From an uncultured Sulfurovum sp. (lineage in GTDB: Bacteria; Campylobacterota; Campylobacteria; Campylobacterales; Sulfurovaceae), in NCBI GenBank assembly GCA_902727905.1, contig CACVAR010000130.1, positions 1 through 6,924 on the forward strand: a stretch of 6,924 nt of DNA, in the 5' to 3' direction. Positions 4,769 to 6,924 of this stretch are shown one piece after another. The notes beneath the pieces were generated by a model that was not told the origin of the DNA, made no database searches, and saw only the letters and a program-made list of their open reading frames with translations. The position numbers and the translations under genes are program-made. Every line of letters starts with the position of its first letter. The first letter of the stretch is position 1.

Positions 4769-5598
4769 TGCTACTTCCTTCAGAAAATGAATACATCGTC
4801 GTAGGCGATGTACATGGTTGTATTGATGAATTAAAAAGTCTCTTACAAAAACAAGGTTTTGAAACTGATGAGCAAGAGAAACTACAAATCACTCCAGAAA
4901 ATGAACATAAATCAATCATTTTACTGGGTGACTTTATTGACAAAGGTAGTGAAGAAAAATTAGCAGAAACCATTGAATTTATTCATAAAAACTACCAACA
5001 TCTCAATAGCCAAAGAAAACGTTTTTATCTCATTGAAGGTAATCATGAAGATATGGTACACCGATATATTAAAAATGACCCAACCCTTGTTATTAACGAG
5101 AGAACTTTACGAAATAAAGAAAAATATTACAATACGGTAGCTCTTTTAGAAAAAAAGCCTTATTTAAAGGAACTCTTTTTAGAACTTTATACATTCTGTG
5201 ATGTATGGTACAAGTATAGCTATAATGAAAACTTCTCAGTCACACTTACTCATGCACCATGTGAAGAGCAATACTTAACCCAAAACAATGCTGAAGGTCA
5301 GAAAAAAATGATTAAGTGTATTTCTCGTTCCAAGAACCCTACACTACCCCTAGATGAGCTCATACCATACACACATCAAGAAGCAAAACAGAATCAACAC
5401 TACCACGTATTTGGACATTTATCACAACCTAGTATCAGACAATACAGAAACAAAATCTGTATAGATACTTCTGCAATATATGGTAATACCCTAAGCTGTG
5501 TTATCATAAAAAATAATCAACTAAGCTTTGATGATGTACCATTTGAAGCCAAACAAAAAAAAGGTTCACAAACTTACAATACTCTCTTTGATTTTTAA
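4768..5598 (+). CDS. PPP-type calcineurin-like metallophosphoesterase (ApaH/PrpE-like)
   Basis: This 276-residue soluble protein carries the full two-metal phosphoesterase signature: GDVHG (13-17; D14, H16), GDFIDKG (54-60; D55, D58), GNHE (91-94; N92, H93), a metal His in LTHAP (H162), and GH (216-217; H217). The end has CIDTSAIYGNTLSCVI (231-246), matching the IDTGAVYGG strand of PPP enzymes. Known relatives hydrolyse bis(5'-nucleosyl) tetraphosphates (ApaH, PrpE) or phosphoserine/threonine. The usual GDxxDRG Arg is Lys here (K59), and an insert of about 50 residues (164-212) lies between the H162 and H217 motifs, so substrate cannot be assigned. Its ATG overlaps the preceding stop by one base; GGAGG 12 bases upstream, inside the glycine codons of that gene, is the only ribosome binding site candidate. 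Linkage to the SPFH gene suggests action at the membrane, an inference. Confidence 0.9.
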   Translation: MLLPSENEYIVVGDVHGCIDELKSLLQKQGFETDEQEKLQITPENEHKSIILLGDFIDKGSEEKLAETIEFIHKNYQHLNSQRKRFYLIEGNHEDMVHRYIKNDPTLVINERTLRNKEKYYNTVALLEKKPYLKELFLELYTFCDVWYKYSYNENFSVTLTHAPCEEQYLTQNNAEGQKKMIKCISRSKNPTLPLDELIPYTHQEAKQNQHYHVFGHLSQPSIRQYRNKICIDTSAIYGNTLSCVIIKNNQLSFDDVPFEAKQKKGSQTYNTLFDF

Positions 5599-5612
5599 CC
5601 TTAAATCTATTA

Positions 5613-5664
5613 TGGTAAAATGCTTTCCTTAATTTAAATTCTACTACCTGATTTAGTAAGAGGA
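5613..5664 (+). promoter_or_regulatory. argF promoter and ribosome binding site
   Basis: An extended -10, TG-G-TAAAAT (5613-5621), has the same form as the hemB element and predicts a start near 5628, with a leader of about 44 bases. AGAGGA (5659-5664) is 7 bases before the argF ATG. There is no -35 match, but a T-rich stretch lies just upstream. No terminator was found between the phosphatase gene and this promoter, so read-through from the SPFH cassette into argF is possible. Confidence 0.62.
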
Positions 5665-5671
5665 ACTCCCC

Positions 5672-6595
5672 ATGAGACACTTTTTAAGCCTAAAAGATTT
5701 TACTAAAAATGAAATCTTAGAAATGATAACCTTAGCACAAAAAATAAAATCTGAAGCAAAAGCTAAAAACTTTGTACCCTATATGGAAAAACAAACACTC
5801 GGTATGATTTTTGAAAAAAGTTCTACAAGAACCCGTGTTAGTTTTGAAACAGGTATCTATCAATTAGGAGGAATCGGTCTCTTTCTCTCTTCAAATGACA
5901 TTCAACTTGGACGTGGTGAACCCATGAAAGATACAGCACGTGTCATAAGCCGTATGGTGGACATGGTTATGATTCGTACTTTTGAGCAATCACAACTAGA
6001 AGAGTTTGCCAAATACTCTAAAGTACCTGTAATTAATGGACTGACAGACTCTTTTCATCCTGTACAAGTAATGACAGACTACTTAACCATGCTAGAGTTT
6101 GGAATTCAAAATCCAATCGTTGCCTATGTTGGTGATGGGAATAACATGACACACTCATGGCTTATGTTAGCTGCTAAACTTGGTTTTGAATTACGTATCG
6201 CTACCCCTAAAGGATATGAGTGTGATAAAAAAATTGTAGCAGAAGCTTTACAAATTGCAAAAGAATCTGGTGCTAAGATTAGTTTTGGAACAGACCCTAA
6301 AACTGCTGTAGAGGGGTCAAATGTCGTAACAACAGACACTTGGGTTTCAATGGGTCAAGAAGATGAAAAAGAAGAGCGTATGAAAGCATTCGATGGATAC
6401 ATTGTGGATGAGTATTTAATGTCCCTTGCACAAAAAGATGCTATATTCTTACATTGTTTGCCTGCTTACCGAGATTATGAAGTGAGTGAAGTGATTTTTG
6501 AGAAGCATGCAGACGAAATTTTTACAGAAGCTGAAAATAGACTCCATGCCCAAAAGGGAATCATGGTTTGGCTAGATCAGCAAAGAGATAAATAA
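5672..6595 (+). CDS. argF: Ornithine carbamoyltransferase ArgF
   Basis: ArgF transfers the carbamoyl group from carbamoyl phosphate to ornithine, giving citrulline in arginine synthesis. It works as a cytoplasmic trimer. The 307-residue protein is of normal length and has the carbamoyl-phosphate loop STRTR (51-55), HPVQ (129-132), the ornithine-side DTWVSMG (222-228), and HCLPA (261-265) with the catalytic Cys C262. ENRLHAQK (288-295) near the end carries a further conserved Arg. AYVGDGNNMTHSW (151-163) marks the start of the ornithine domain. An AGAGGA site and a promoter directly upstream support the ATG. The SMG and HCLP motifs argue for an ornithine enzyme over aspartate carbamoyltransferase. 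The Fe-S protein gene follows 9 bases later and is probably co-transcribed. Assignment is secure. Confidence 0.97.
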   Translation: MRHFLSLKDFTKNEILEMITLAQKIKSEAKAKNFVPYMEKQTLGMIFEKSSTRTRVSFETGIYQLGGIGLFLSSNDIQLGRGEPMKDTARVISRMVDMVMIRTFEQSQLEEFAKYSKVPVINGLTDSFHPVQVMTDYLTMLEFGIQNPIVAYVGDGNNMTHSWLMLAAKLGFELRIATPKGYECDKKIVAEALQIAKESGAKISFGTDPKTAVEGSNVVTTDTWVSMGQEDEKEERMKAFDGYIVDEYLMSLAQKDAIFLHCLPAYRDYEVSEVIFEKHADEIFTEAENRLHAQKGIMVWLDQQRDK

Positions 6596-6604
6596 AGAAG
6601 TATT

Positions 6605-6924
6605 ATGAGCAAAAGTTTAGAAGAGATTTTTAATTTTCAAGAAACAGCAGATGATTGTGTTAAATGTGGAAAATGTATTCCTGTCTGTACCATTCACCAA
6701 GTTAATGCAGATGAAGTAACTTCTCCTAGAGGTTTTATTGATTTACTTGCACAATACCAACAAGGAAATCTAGAATTAGATAAAAATGCTAAAGACATCT
6801 TTGAAAGTTGTTTTTTATGTACCAACTGTGTTGAAGTTTGTCCTAATGATTTAGCAACTGATATGGTCATCGAAGAAGTTCGTTCTGATATTGCAGACAA
6901 ATTTGGAATTGCTTGGTTTAAACG
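6605..6924 (+). CDS. Iron-sulfur protein with two 4Fe-4S motifs (GlcF/HdrD-like), N-terminal part
   Basis: The frame starts at ATG 6605, nine bases after the argF stop, and is still open at the window end after 106 codons. It carries two classical cluster motifs: C18-x2-C21-x2-C24-x3-C28 (CVKCGKCIPVC) and C69-x2-C72-x2-C75-x3-C79-P (CFLCTNCVEVCP). The spacing, with TSPRGFIDLL (39-48) between them, fits the N-terminal ferredoxin domain of Fe-S oxidoreductases of the GlcF, LldE/LutA or heterodisulfide reductase HdrD kind, which usually continue into one or two cysteine-rich CCG domains. Those would lie beyond the edge, so the precise family and electron partner cannot be decided. No signal peptide is present, so it is cytoplasmic. 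The site before the ATG is weak (AAGAAG, 6595-6600), overlapping the argF stop. A role in electron transfer is inferred from the clusters. Confidence 0.88.
   Translation, partial: MSKSLEEIFNFQETADDCVKCGKCIPVCTIHQVNADEVTSPRGFIDLLAQYQQGNLELDKNAKDIFESCFLCTNCVEVCPNDLATDMVIEEVRSDIADKFGIAWFK

Noticed and set aside
4792..4812. Perfect 7-bp inverted repeat (TACATCG/CGATGTA) early in the phosphatase gene.
   Set aside because: It falls on the codons for the conserved YIVVGDVH motif, so protein constraint explains it; no sign of a regulatory use.
4734..4973. Minus-strand Ser-rich frame across the membrane protein/phosphatase junction.
   Set aside because: It is antisense to two well-supported genes, including the GDVHG and GDFIDKG motifs; a shadow frame.
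1..6924. Mobile elements, CRISPR arrays, tRNAs or toxin-antitoxin pairs.
   Set aside because: No direct-repeat/spacer arrays, transposase motifs, tRNA-like cloverleaf or paired small genes of that kind were seen on either strand.

Overview
The window is AT-rich, densely packed bacterial DNA that is mostly housekeeping sequence. The suggested source is a free-living member of the Campylobacterota (epsilonproteobacteria), perhaps of the Sulfurimonas/Sulfurovum/Arcobacter kind. This rests on the grouping of ribA, rsmG, hemB and argF with an Fe-S protein gene, on extended -10 promoters (TGnTAWAAT) with poor -35 boxes, and on the protein sequences. The genus is an inference and cannot be settled here.

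Left block (1-1427, minus strand): ribA (GTP cyclohydrolase II), rsmG (16S rRNA m7G methyltransferase), a small PP0621-like membrane/zinc protein, and the first 21 codons of an unrecognised gene. Gaps are 2, 9 and 4 bases, so this reads as one operon. It starts from a promoter so close to ribA that the mRNA is probably leaderless. hemB (zinc-type porphobilinogen synthase) leaves in the other direction from an interlocked promoter in the same roughly 40 bases. A long inverted repeat between hemB and the convergent next gene probably ends transcription.

Middle block (2472-5598): a minus-strand single-pass membrane protein with a Glu/Lys-rich tail, and, divergent from it, a tight three-gene plus-strand cassette. 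The cassette encodes an SPFH/band-7 (stomatin/QmcA-like) protein, a small multi-pass membrane protein of unknown family, and a PPP-type calcineurin-like phosphatase. The last two genes overlap in TAATG. This cassette is the least ordinary part of the window. It may be a membrane-microdomain scaffold with its own integral partner and a nucleotide or protein phosphatase, and it lacks the usual NfeD partner.

Right block (5599-6924, plus strand): argF (ornithine carbamoyltransferase) behind its own extended -10 promoter, followed 9 bases later by the N-terminal part of a protein with two 4Fe-4S motifs, cut by the window end.

No tRNA, rRNA, CRISPR array, insertion sequence or phage gene was seen. 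There is no gene-free stretch over 300 bases; the longest gap (3054-3281) is a divergent promoter region.
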